From Diphasiastrum complanatum (lineage: Eukaryota > Streptophyta > Lycopodiopsida > Lycopodiales > Lycopodiaceae), in contig CM055099.1 of NCBI GenBank assembly GCA_029204225.1, forward strand, positions 43,958,914 through 44,022,913: DNA of 64,000 nt, in the 5' to 3' direction. Shown here one piece after another: positions 33,817 to 42,772 of this stretch (positions are counted from its first letter, which is position 1; each line of letters starts with the position of its first letter). Below the pieces are notes generated by a model. That model was not told the DNA's origin, did not search any database, and saw only the letters and a program-made list of their open reading frames with translations. The position numbers and the translations under genes were made by a program.

Positions 33817-34127
33817 CATAGTTGCACCCGCGCATCGCGAATCGTGAATAGCAATTTTAAATACTTTTTTTTTTGCTTAAAAAATCCCCCACACAGTACT
33901 GGTGCTCTCTGTGTCGTTCAGAACTGCAAAAAAAATTGTATAGGAACTTTTACGCCTTTTTTTGAGTTTAGGGTTTGTATTTTGAGGCCCCATACAACTT
34001 TTTTGCAGTTTTGAACTATACAGAGGGCACCAGTACTGTATGGGGGATTTTTTGAGCAAATTTAATTTTTTTTGATTCGCTGCAGCGTAGTGCGATACCC
34101 TCAGAATCGCGATTCACTGCAACTATG
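33817..34127. mobile_element. MITE M1: CATAGTTGCA ends with a long internal inverted repeat
   Basis: The ends CATAGTTGCA and TGCAACTATG are perfect 10-bp inverted repeats, followed inward on each side by CGCGAATC/GATTCGC words. Inside, arms at about 33877-33943 and 33988-34058 pair imperfectly over some 65 bp (AAAAAATCCCCC facing GGGGGATTTTTT, AGTACTGGTGC facing GCACCAGTACT). The termini equal those of element A at 34436. No matching 8-bp target duplication is seen (ATGATGGC against AATCTCAG). Confidence 0.7.
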
Positions 34128-34136
34128 AATCTCAGA

Positions 34137-34372
34137 CATGAGGGTCCGGGCCGGACGCGGGCAATCCGCGTCCGCGTCCGGCGTCCGGACCCGGACACGT
34201 GCGACCCCCGGACGCGGGGTCGGACACGTCCATTTTTTATTTTTATTTTTTTAAGCCTATTAACACTAAGAAAATTAAAAAAAAAAAAGCGGACGCGTCC
34301 GGACCCCCGGACGCACCGCTGGCGCGTCCGGGTCTGGACGCGGACGCGGACATGGACTGCGTCTGGACCTGT
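34137..34372. mobile_element. Foldback element M2 built from CGGACGCG words
   Basis: Two GC-rich arms of some 85 bp (about 34142-34230 and 34292-34369) full of GTCCGGAC, GGACGCG and CGCGTCC words are inverted relative to each other around an AT-rich core. The outermost matched words are GGGTCC and GGACC. Exact ends and TSD are uncertain; TCAGAC occurs on both sides. Confidence 0.6.
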
Positions 34373-34534
34373 GTTCAGACGCACCATCCACTTCCTTAGG
34401 ATATATATTTTATATATAAAAATGTATGTATATAGCATAGTTGCAGCGAATCGTGATTCGCTGGGACTGCGATTCGCGGGTCGCGATTCTGTGAATCGCG
34501 ATTTTGCGAATCGCGATTCGCGACCCAGAATCGC

Positions 34535-34568
34535 AAAAAAAAAAAAAAAAAAATTTTTTTTTTTTTTT
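34535..34568. repeat. A-run followed by T-run
   Basis: About 19 A followed directly by about 15 T inside element A, a perfect AT hairpin that is hard to sequence. Confidence 0.8.
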
Positions 34569-34862
34569 GGGAAAAATAGCTTATTGCTGAAATTTTTTTA
34601 GGGGATCAATGGTCAAACCAGCGTTTTGCCTCTCATAAGTGCAGTAGATGAGGCACAAACAGATCTTATTTTCAGTAGCTATCCGGTTGTCATTTGCTCT
34701 GGTTTTCAGTAAATGTTAATGCTACAGTTTGGACTATCAACTGTATGGATGATGATCACTTTTGCAATTGGTTCACTGGAGATGTGAGTGCAATGTACAT
34801 ACAGTTGGGGGCATAAATATTGGGCCCTTCTCGGCGCGCATTTGGACCCCATTTTTATCTAA

Positions 34863-35070
34863 GGGGGGCGGTGGCATTTTTATCTACAGTGTCTATATAG
34901 CAAGAAGCTCTAGGGGGTTCGGGGGACAGTAGCCCCCCGGGAAACAGGGGGTACCGCCCCCCGAGAAACGGGGGGTTCGGGGGGCGGTAGCCCCCTGGTG
35001 GGGGGTTTGTGGGGCAACGCCCCCCAACGGCGGGGTCCGGGGGCTACCGGTAGACCCCGGCCCCGACGGT
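34863..35070. repeat. G-run/C-run hairpin block in element A
   Basis: Units of GGGGGTTCGGGGG followed by (C)GGTAGCCCCC and GGGAAAC recur at least three times. Several G-runs of 5-7 make G-quadruplexes possible, and each G-run is near a C-run, so hairpins compete. The ORFs across it are translation artefacts. Confidence 0.75.
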
Positions 35071-35831
35071 AAGGCCTCTTCATGACTTGGCCTTCCAACT
35101 CCCCGAGTGAAAACACACTTTTTGGTGTTTCGCACCCGAAACAGTCGGCAAACTACACAACCATAATCCCCTCGATCAGAGCTTTCATCTGATACCCATA
35201 TTGCCTAAAAAAATTTCAAAAAAAAAAAAAAAACAAAAATCGATTCTACACGATTCTGGGAAAATCCCGAATCGCGAATCGGAATCGCGATTCTGATCGC
35301 GATTCTGAATCGCGATTCGGGAATCGCGCTGCAACTATGGTATATAGCATAGATGCACCAAATCGCGATTCGCTGGGTCTGCGATTCGCGATTCTGCGAG
35401 TCGCGATTCGCGACCCAAAATCGCCAAATATATATATATATATATTTTTTTTGGAAAAATAGCTCATGGCTGAAATTTTTTTAGGGTATCAATGGTCAAA
35501 CCAGCGTTTTGCCTCTCAGAAGTACAGCAGATGAGGCACAAACAAATCTTATTTTCAATAACTATTCGGTTGTCATTTGCTCTGGTTTTCAGTAAATGTT
35601 AATGCTACAGTTTGGACTATCAATTGTATGAATGATGATCACTTTTGCAATCGTTTCACCGGAGGTGTGAGTGCAATGTACATACAGTTGGGGGCATAAA
35701 TATTGGGCCCTTCTCGGCGCGCATAGGGGGGCGGTAGCATTTTTATCTACAGTGTCTATATAGCAGGAAGCTCTAGGGGGTTCGGGGGGGGTAGCCCCCC
35801 GGGAAATAGGGGGGGGTTCGGGGAGCGGTAG

Positions 35832-36189
35832 TGTTACGAGCTCGTAACCAGTGCCGAACCCTAGAGAACACAGATAGGTCAGATACCACAGTCAGGGTCG
35901 TGTCCAGCGTACATGACCAACAGGGCAAGACAGTGTGAGTAGTGTGCCTCAGCACGGTCCATAGCCATGGCGGGCCTAACACAGCCTAGGGACCCTGTCA
36001 GCAGGATAGGGCCCCCAGTTGGGTCCCGACGTGCAGTCGGCCACGTCAGTGCCACGTGGCCGACACTTGGCAGTAGCATGCTACCAGTCCTCACACTGGG
36101 CTAGGAGGGGCTTACTCTATATCAGGGAGTAGGCAAGGTTGGGTGGATCAGTTAGTGTTTACCCTACTGTGGTGTTGGGATCTATTACA
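35832..36189 (+). repeat. 5' LTR of the chromovirus
   Basis: 358 bp, TGTTACGAGC to CTATTACA. A weak TATA (CTCTATATCAG, 36115-36125) is the likely promoter. A palindromic CCACGTCAGTGCCACGTGG (36041-36059) includes a CACGTG box and could bind bZIP or bHLH factors. Confidence 0.95.
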
Positions 36190-36190
36190 C

Positions 36191-36203
36191 TGGTATCAGA
36201 GCC
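36191..36203 (+). other. Primer-binding site, initiator tRNA-Met
   Basis: TGGTATCAGAGCC, one base after the LTR end. Confidence 0.93.
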
Positions 36204-36932
36204 ATCTCCATCCTAGGGAGTTAGGAGCAGCAGTAGAGAAAGCTATCAGAAGATAGGAAGTGTTTCTCAGATTCTCAGAGAGGAATAGAGGAGGAGGATC
36301 GCTGTAGGAGCAGCCTTCAAACTTCTGATTTTCACTAAGAAATAGGTAACTCGTTGGGAAAAACAGTTGTTTCTCACTGAGTTCAGAGGATTCTCTATAG
36401 TTTTCCCAGCGAAATTAGAGTAGGAAGAAGCCAGCACCTCCATCGCTGTACAGTCAGAGACCTGCATCTGATTTCCAGGGAAAAAGTTACTGGTTCTCAG
36501 CGAGTTTGAAGCCAAAAAAGAGGAGCAGGGCCAGCGCTGCCAGTGCTTCTGAAAATCTGGTTTTTGGACAAGTTTTTGGGCCCCAACGTCAGAGATTTGG
36601 AGCAAGAGGATTCCTACCAGATCAGCGAGTAGGAGACTTCTGAAATTTCAGAATTCAGAAGGGTTTTTGGACTTCAGATTTGCCATTTTGTGGACAAATT
36701 GAGATGCTGTCAGACCAGCGAGGGGGGATAGCAAAAGTTTCAGATCTTGTTGCACATTTTCCAACCTCAAATCAGATTGAGAAAGAAGCTGAGAAGGGCT
36801 TTTCTGTATTCTCTCTGTGGAAGTACAGTTCTTAGAAAGAGCTAAGTTTCCTTTCCCTTGTACAGTTGTAAATTAGTCTTTTAGACTTTTTTTTCCTTCA
36901 AAAGTTAAGGTAGCTCTCTTTCAGTTCCGAAG
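36204..36932 (+). other. Untranslated leader of the chromovirus
   Basis: About 730 bp without a long frame, with recurring CAGAG and GATTCTC words. It should carry the packaging signal. The gag ATG follows at 36933. Confidence 0.7.
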
Positions 36933-37706
36933 ATGACCACTCCTCAGGGACCTGATCAACCCCCGGAGAGAGGCTTCGACGAACTTGAAACAGAAGCCTT
37001 GGCTTACAGAAAAGGGAAGGAACCCATGGAAGTAGAAGAACAGGAACAGTTCGCCAAAGAACTCGACGAACTGGTTACCAAGGAGCAGTTCCTCCAATTG
37101 GTAACAGAAGTGGATGAACTGAAGTTGGCATTAGCCAATTTCAAGTCCAGTGTGGACGACTCGTTCGCTGAACTCAAAAACTTGATTTTGAGTTCCGCGA
37201 AAGGAAGCCTTCCCTCCACTTCTCAGTTATCGCCTTCTCCACTTCCATCAGTTTCGGGTGAGACTTTACGGTCTCACCCCAGTGTTTTTAAAGATTTAAA
37301 GCCTCCTACTTTCAATGGGGAAGAGAAGGATAGAAATGCAGATATTCTACAAACCTTCCTCAGCAAATGGAAGAACATTCATGCTCTTAAACAGACCCCT
37401 GACCATTTGCAAGCAATTGAGGCCAGTCTTTCTTTAGGGCCTATGGCCTATAAGTGGTGGTTAAATCTCCAGGAGACTGGGCAGACTCCCCGGTCATGGA
37501 AAGCTTTTGAAGAAGCTTTCCTAAGAGAATTTCTACCAGAAAATGAACTGGATAGAGCCTGGGAAGCCTGGGAAAGAACAGTAATGGATAAATCCCTCGT
37601 CCAATATATCTCGCAGTATCGAGAAGCAATTTTAAAGATTAAAAATATGGATGACTATCAAAAAATCAGGGGATTTGTCCGTGGCCTCAAAGATGAATAT
37701 AAGTAG
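36933..37706 (+). CDS. Chromovirus gag, capsid part (frame broken at end)
   Basis: Structural protein. The ATG at 36933 is the first in a good context after the leader. Residues 1-110 form a Glu-rich, partly coiled-coil N-terminus (EEQEQFAKELDELVTKEQFL). Residues about 125-257 are the retrotrans_gag fold: LKPPTFNGEEKDR, YKWWLNLQETGQTPRSWKAF, FLREFLPEN, and IRGFVRGLKDEYK at the end. A TAG at 37704-37706 ends the frame, because one base is missing just before it; the coding sequence continues in the next frame without interruption. The shift lies inside gag, between capsid and zinc knuckle, so programmed frameshifting is unlikely. Confidence 0.92.
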   Translation: MTTPQGPDQPPERGFDELETEALAYRKGKEPMEVEEQEQFAKELDELVTKEQFLQLVTEVDELKLALANFKSSVDDSFAELKNLILSSAKGSLPSTSQLSPSPLPSVSGETLRSHPSVFKDLKPPTFNGEEKDRNADILQTFLSKWKNIHALKQTPDHLQAIEASLSLGPMAYKWWLNLQETGQTPRSWKAFEEAFLREFLPENELDRAWEAWERTVMDKSLVQYISQYREAILKIKNMDDYQKIRGFVRGLKDEYK

Positions 37707-38551
37707 AGGTCCAGAGAAACTCGCCTACTACCCTTGAGCAAGCTCTCAGATATGCTCAAATCTATGATGATTCAGTGGGTAGGAAGAGAGCGAGACAGCA
37801 ACCACTTTCTGAGCAGCTTCCTCAGAAAGACTTTCAATTTAAAAAGAAATTTTTAAAAAGAAAGAAAGAAGATAAATTTAAAGGTGAAGCTCCTCAGAAA
37901 CGCCCTTCACTCATACAGCCCTTAAAACCAGATGATTTTGAGAAAGCCAAACAAGAACGTTTGTGCTTTGTGTGTATGGGCAAGGGACACACAGTCAGAC
38001 AGTGTCCCAAGGGACCTTTCACTAAAAAAGATAAAAAAGATAAAAAACAAGTTCATCTTGTTCAGACTGTATGTTTCCCCAGTGACTCGGCAGCTTCCGA
38101 GATCAAAGTGTATCATGAAGATCATGAACACTGTTGCCAGCTGACCTCTGCAATGCTAGCGAGACCCTTTAGCTTTGGGCCGCATGACCTAGTACGTATG
38201 CATGGGAAAGTTGGTAACCAGTCAGTAAGAGTCATGGTTGATGATGGGGCAACCCATAATTTCATCAACCACACCCTGGTTAAAAAGCTTAAACTACCAG
38301 AAGTACCTAGTCAGCATAGGTACATAGTTTCATTAGCTAAGGGTGAAGATAAAAAAATATGGGAAACTATGGTAAGTAAGTTAAATCTTGGTATTCAGGG
38401 GTACCAAGATGAAATAAACTTTCAGATAATGCACCTGGATCGAACAGACATTGTTCTCGGGAGAGATTGGCTCTACAGTTTAGGACCTTCCCTCCACAGA
38501 AACTATCAGGAGAACACCCTCAGCTTTCAGCATAAAGGCCGAGAGATCTAG
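37707..38551 (+). CDS. Chromovirus gag zinc knuckle and protease
   Basis: The open frame is entered after the one-base shift at 37704. From 37775, residues 1-60 are basic (KKKFLKRKKEDKFKGEAPQK), typical of nucleocapsid. A knuckle CFVCMGKGHTVRQC (Cx2Cx4Hx4C, residues 64-77) follows. The protease active site is VMVDDGATHNFI (about residues 154-165), with DDG in place of DSG, a tolerated variant. IVLGRDWLYSLGP is the second protease landmark. The frame ends with TAG 38549-38551; the next codons go on as RT in the same frame, so the stop is probably a CAG to TAG change. Confidence 0.92.
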
Positions 38552-39706
38552 TTGCATGGGGAGCATGATGTTCCCAACAGCCCTATGGTCTGCAGTTCAG
38601 AGCTCTGTCAGCTAATCGGAGACGAAGACCATCAGGTATTCTTATGTGACTTTCAGTTTATTCCTGAAGTTTCTATTTCCAGTTCTATTCAGCAGAAAAT
38701 CAGTAAATTAGAAACTTTATTGTCTAAATTTAAAGATGTTTTTCCTGAAGATTTGCCACATGGTTTACCACCTAGCAGAGAGGTAGATCATGTAATAAAC
38801 CTAGTACCAGGTACAACACCTGTTTCTAAACCTCCGTATCGGGTCAGCCGAACAGAGGATGAAGAAATAACTAGGCAGTTAACAGACTATCTTGGGAAAG
38901 GCCAAATTCAGACCAGTAGTTCACCATGGGCCTCACCAGTCCTATTGGTGAAAAAGAAAGAGGGGTCTATGCGTCTTTGCGTAGATTACAGAGCCCTCAA
39001 TAAAGTCACAATTAAGAATAAATGCCCTATGCCTCGGGCAGACGAGTTGTTTGATCAACTTGACGGGGCTAAGTTTTTCAGCAAAATAGACCTCAGATCG
39101 GGATATCATCAAGTCCGTATAAAATCGGAAGATGTCTCGAAAACAGCTTTTAGGACTCGTCACGGTCATTATGAGTTTAAGGTGATGCCATTTGGGCTCA
39201 CAAATGCTCCAGCTACCTTTATGACCTTGATGAACAGTGTCCTCAGACCATACTTGGGTGAGTTTGTAGTCGTATTTTTAGATGACATCCTCGTCTACAG
39301 CAAAACGAGGAAGGAGCATCTAAAACACCTCAGAAAGGTGTTTCGACTGCTCAGAAAGCATAAGCTTTATGCTAAACAATCCAAGTGTGAATTCTTCGTT
39401 GAAGAAGTAGCATATTTGGGTCACATTATCTCTTCAGATGGGATTAAGATGGACCCAAATAAGGTTAAAGCCATACTCAGTTGGCTGAGACCTCAGAATA
39501 TTTTGGAACTTCAAATCTTTCTTGGTCTGGCGGGATATTACAGACGATTTGTCAAGGAATATGCTCAGATAGCAGTCCCTATGACAAATCTCCTTAAGGG
39601 GAAGGGAAAGGAGTTCATTTGGGAGTCCGCACAACAGGAGAGCTTTGATGCTCTCAAAACAGCCTTAGCTACAGCACCAGTTTTAAAAGTCGTCGACCCC
39701 AATTAG
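38552..39706 (+). CDS. Chromovirus reverse transcriptase
   Basis: RNA-dependent DNA polymerase. All Ty3 RT blocks can be read in this one frame: [49 protein letters not shown] (first Asp), [14 protein letters not shown], and FLDD at residues 242-245 followed by ILVYSK, then YLGHIIS and [12 protein letters not shown] of the thumb. The sequence runs without damage until TAG 39704-39706, between RT and RNase H. There is no ATG; it is part of the polyprotein. Readthrough of single TAG codons would be needed for function. Confidence 0.95.
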   Translation: MHGEHDVPNSPMVCSSELCQLIGDEDHQVFLCDFQFIPEVSISSSIQQKISKLETLLSKFKDVFPEDLPHGLPPSREVDHVINLVPGTTPVSKPPYRVSRTEDEEITRQLTDYLGKGQIQTSSSPWASPVLLVKKKEGSMRLCVDYRALNKVTIKNKCPMPRADELFDQLDGAKFFSKIDLRSGYHQVRIKSEDVSKTAFRTRHGHYEFKVMPFGLTNAPATFMTLMNSVLRPYLGEFVVVFLDDILVYSKTRKEHLKHLRKVFRLLRKHKLYAKQSKCEFFVEEVAYLGHIISSDGIKMDPNKVKAILSWLRPQNILELQIFLGLAGYYRRFVKEYAQIAVPMTNLLKGKGKEFIWESAQQESFDALKTALATAPVLKVVDPN

Positions 39707-39712
39707 CCATTT

Positions 39713-41719
39713 GTGGTCGAAACAGATGCTAGCGACTTTGCAGTAGGTGCTGTGCTAACTCAGGGTGGACGACCAGTTGCGTTCGAGAGTAAAAAACTCG
39801 AGCCAGCACAGACTAGGTATAGTGCCTATGAAAAGGAACTCTTTTCTATAGTCCATGCCCTTAAGACTTGGAGGAATTATTTGTATGGTGCCAACTTTGA
39901 GGTCCTGACAGACCATGAGAGTCTCAGATACCTTTGCAATCAACCTGAGCTTAGAGGTCGGAAAGCTCGTTGGGCAGAGTTGATGCAAGAGTTTGACATG
40001 TCTATCAGATATAGGCGTGGAAAATTCAATACAGTAGCAGATGCCCTTAGCAGAATGCCTATAATAAACAAGCTGAGTTTTACTCAGATTCGTAATGAGT
40101 TACTCGAGTCCTTGAGAGGGAAATGCCAGCATGATGCATTCTTCTCTATTATCTGGAACTCAGTCCAGAATAGACAGTTACAGACTCCAGAACCAGTTCC
40201 CGGGGCTGGTGCCAGTTCATCCAAGAATACGGCAGCTTCCGTTGAGGATGATGATGAGTCCGAGTATACGTCGTCAGATGACGTTGAGGATTCTGAGCCT
40301 GTATTACCCAAGCAAACCCCAGTGGTTGAGGGTCAGTTGACTCAAGGATTCAAATGGAAACAATATTCCATTCAGGATGAGTACTTGCTCTATAGAGATA
40401 GAGTATGTGTCCCCAATTCAGAGGATTATAGGCAGCAGGTCCTATATGAATGTCATGACAATCCTAGCGCGGGACACCCAGGCATACAGAAGACCTATGA
40501 GCTTCTTCGTAGGCAATTTTTCTGGCCCAGTATGAAAAAGGACGTCCACCAGTATGTAACCAGTTGCCAGAAATGTCAAGTAAATAAAGCAGAGCGTTTA
40601 AAGGCAGGAGGGTTGTTGCATCCCTTAGAAATACCAGCTGGTAAATGGGAGAGTATCTCCATGGATTTTATAGTAGGCCTGCCTAAAACCCAAAAGGGTA
40701 ATGACGCTATATGGATCACAGTTGACCGTCTGACCAAAATGGCTCATTTTATTCCGACCAAAACAATCGTTAGAGCTCCAGAGTTAGCGAGGTTGTTTGT
40801 AGACGGGCTATTTAAATTGTACGGTCTACCTTCCGGCATAGTCAGCGACCGGGACAGTAAGTTTACTGGAAATTTTTGGAGGGCAGTATTCCATCATCTC
40901 CATACTAAACTTAATATGAGTACCACCGACCATCCACAGACGGACGGTCAAACAGAAAGGGTAAATCAAGTGCTGGAGGATATGCTTCGTGCATACGTCA
41001 GCAAGAAGCAGACTAATTGGGAGGAGTATCTCTCGATATTAGAGTTTGCTTACAACAGTACCAAACATTCAGCTACGGGATACAGCCCATTTATGCTGAT
41101 GTACGGTTTTCAGCCACGCTCACCCACAACTGTAGGGTTTAAACAAGAAAAAGTTGAAGCAGCCAGAAACTTTTTAGAAGACCTAAACCAAATGATAGAA
41201 CATGCTAAGCGTAGCATTAGACAATCCCAGGATCGAGCCAGGCATTATGCAGATCCACACAGACGGGATGTGCAGTTCTCCACTGGTGAGAAAGTCTACT
41301 TGAGAGTCCCAGTTGACTCTAAAACCCTCAAATCAGGAGTGTGTGCTAAGTTGTCTCCAAGGTATTGTGGTCCCTTTACCATCAGTAGGAGACTAGGTGA
41401 GGTCACCTATGAACTAGAACTCCCACACAGCAGTAAGGTTTTTCCAGTCTTTCATGTAAGTCAGTTACGAAAAGCCTTAACCAGATCAGATAATCTGGTA
41501 GGGGACAGTGTTCTAGTTCTCCCATTGGATCCTCAACAACCTCCACATGAACCAGAGGAAATTCTTGATAGCAGAGAGACGCAGACTCGTCATACTCTAT
41601 ACCGAGAATATCTGGTTAAGTGGAATGATCAGCCTGTTGAGAATGCCACTTGGGAAAGAGGCAGCGTCCTTCGCAAGATTTTTCCAGACTTTGTCTCAGA
41701 GGACCAAGACGGTTCTTAA
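39713..41719 (+). CDS. Chromovirus RNase H, integrase and chromodomain
   Basis: 668 codons. RNase H: ETDASDFAVGAVL at the start, EKELFSIVHALK, LTDHESLRYL and NTVADALSR. A Ser/Asp-rich linker covers about residues 160-200. Integrase: zinc finger H248, H255, C285, C288; catalytic D318 (SMDFIVGLP), D379 (IVSDRDSKF) and E415 (DGQTERVNQ), with 35 residues between the last two; GPY/F module at about 550-590. A chromodomain lies at about 614-650 (EILDSRE, YLVKWNDQPVENATWE). Only Trp637 of the usual three aromatic cage residues is present, which is the group II chromodomain type. It ends at TAA just before the PPT. Confidence 0.96.
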   Translation: MVETDASDFAVGAVLTQGGRPVAFESKKLEPAQTRYSAYEKELFSIVHALKTWRNYLYGANFEVLTDHESLRYLCNQPELRGRKARWAELMQEFDMSIRYRRGKFNTVADALSRMPIINKLSFTQIRNELLESLRGKCQHDAFFSIIWNSVQNRQLQTPEPVPGAGASSSKNTAASVEDDDESEYTSSDDVEDSEPVLPKQTPVVEGQLTQGFKWKQYSIQDEYLLYRDRVCVPNSEDYRQQVLYECHDNPSAGHPGIQKTYELLRRQFFWPSMKKDVHQYVTSCQKCQVNKAERLKAGGLLHPLEIPAGKWESISMDFIVGLPKTQKGNDAIWITVDRLTKMAHFIPTKTIVRAPELARLFVDGLFKLYGLPSGIVSDRDSKFTGNFWRAVFHHLHTKLNMSTTDHPQTDGQTERVNQVLEDMLRAYVSKKQTNWEEYLSILEFAYNSTKHSATGYSPFMLMYGFQPRSPTTVGFKQEKVEAARNFLEDLNQMIEHAKRSIRQSQDRARHYADPHRRDVQFSTGEKVYLRVPVDSKTLKSGVCAKLSPRYCGPFTISRRLGEVTYELELPHSSKVFPVFHVSQLRKALTRSDNLVGDSVLVLPLDPQQPPHEPEEILDSRETQTRHTLYREYLVKWNDQPVENATWERGSVLRKIFPDFVSEDQDGS

Positions 41720-41730
41720 GGGGGAGGGAG
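41719..41730 (+). other. Polypurine tract of the chromovirus
   Basis: AAGGGGGAGGGAG touches the TG of the 3' LTR; its first bases overlap the pol stop codon. Confidence 0.93.
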
Positions 41731-42088
41731 TGTTACGAGCTCGTAACCAGTGCCGAACCCTAGAGAACACAGATAGGTCAGATACCACAGTCAGGGTCGT
41801 GTCCAGCGTACATGACCAACAGGGCAAGACAGTGTGAGTAGTGTGCCCCAGCACGGTCCATAGCCATGGCGGGCCTAACACAGCCTAGGGACCTTGTCAG
41901 CAGGATAGGGCCCCCAGTTGGGTCCCAACGTGCAGTCGGCCACGTCAGTGCCACGTGGCCGACACTTGGCAGTAGCATGCTACCAGTCCTCACACTGGGC
42001 TAGGAGGGGCTTATTCTATATCAGGGAGTAGGCAAGGTTGGGTGGATCAGTTAGTGTTTGCCCTACTGTGGTGTTGGGATCTATTACA
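41731..42088 (+). repeat. 3' LTR of the chromovirus
   Basis: 358 bp. By hand alignment it differs from the 5' LTR at five sites, all transitions (T/C, C/T, G/A, C/T, A/G), with no indel. Confidence 0.95.
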
Positions 42089-42508
42089 GGTAGCCCCCCA
42101 GTGGGGGGTTTGGGAGGGGCCTCTCCTTCCAACTCCCTAAGTGAAAACACACTTTTTGGTGTTTCGCACCCGAAACATTAGCAAACTACACAGTCATAAT
42201 GCTCTCAATCAAAGCTTTCATCTGGTACCCATATTGCTTAAAAAAAAAAAAACGATTCTGCGCGATTTTGGGAAAATTTCGAAACGCATTTCAAAATCGC
42301 GATTCTGTCGCAATCAGAATCGCGATTCTGAATCACAGTGCATCTATGGTATATAGATATATCAAAAATGTGAATATTGATCTAAAATGTATGCATCGTA
42401 TGCTTTTTAATATCTTTCAAGGGCATAGAAAACCACTTCCCTCAATAGAAAGCTTTTAACCATCTCCCGTCTTTTGAATAGACAAGCTATTTCCTACCTT
42501 CTTTGAAT

Positions 42509-42764
42509 CATAGAATTAATGAACCGTGTACGGTTCACCACGGTTCTGAGAACCGTACAGTGAATTGTACGGTTCTCATAAAATTTTAGCTGGAACCATG
42601 GTGAACCGTACAGTATATAATTAATGAATTAATTTTTTATTTATTTTTAGCTCATTTATAATCAAACATTAATTAATTAATTGATTTATTAATTATGGTG
42701 AGCCGTGGTACGGTTCACCCCACGGTTCTCAGACCCCACGGTTCTGAGAACCGTGGGTACCATG
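42509..42764. mobile_element. MITE M3: hAT-like element tiled with ACGGTTCT palindromes
   Basis: A 256-bp element between two copies of CTTTGAAT (42501-42508 and 42765-42772), an 8-bp target duplication. The ends are CATAG and CATGG (inverted), echoing elements A and B. Both sides carry CACGGTTCTGAGAACCGT and GTACGGTTCACC palindromes; the core is AT-rich (AATTAATTAATT). No coding capacity. Confidence 0.78.
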
Positions 42765-42772
42765 CTTTGAAT

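Larger units (their letters stand above)
34436..35339. mobile_element. Element A: hAT-like non-autonomous transposon, 904 bp
   Basis: The 13-bp terminal inverted repeats CATAGTTGCAGCG are followed on both sides by some 90 bp tiled with AATCGCGATT and GATTCGCGA words. The 8-bp duplication GTATATAG lies directly outside both ends (34428-34435 and 35340-35347), as expected for hAT. The interior has an A19/T15 run (34535-34568), a unique part to 34860, and a G/C-run block. There is no transposase. Confidence 0.82.
35832..42088 (+). mobile_element. Ty3/gypsy chromovirus, 6257 bp, nearly intact
   Basis: The element has two 358-bp LTRs, a Met primer site, gag-PR-RT-RH-INT-chromodomain in one direction, a polypurine tract, and the 5-bp duplication GGTAG at 35827-35831 and 42089-42093. 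The chromodomain places it in the chromoviruses; short LTRs recall Reina or Galadriel, but the clade needs a tree. Only three disabling changes are visible: a one-base shift at 37704 and TAG at 38549 and 39704. The LTRs differ at 5 of 358 positions, all transitions, so it is young. Confidence 0.96.
35348..42348. mobile_element. Element B: hAT-like transposon split by the chromovirus
   Basis: The parts 35348-35831 and 42094-42348 together make about 739 bp, homologous to element A throughout. The termini are CATAGATGCAC on both ends, differing from A at positions 6 and 11. GTATATAG flanks it on both sides (35340-35347, shared with A, and 42349-42356). The chromovirus lies in its G-rich block. 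Without the insert the junction reads CGGTAGCCCCC, exactly as in A. Confidence 0.82.

Noticed and set aside
34893-35135. Pro/Gly-rich minus-strand ORFs
   Set aside because: They are translations of the G-run/C-run repeat block in a DNA transposon; no start context or homologue is likely.
37700-37710. Programmed frameshift site in chromovirus gag
   Set aside because: The shift is inside gag, before the zinc knuckle, with no slippery heptamer; a one-base loss is simpler.
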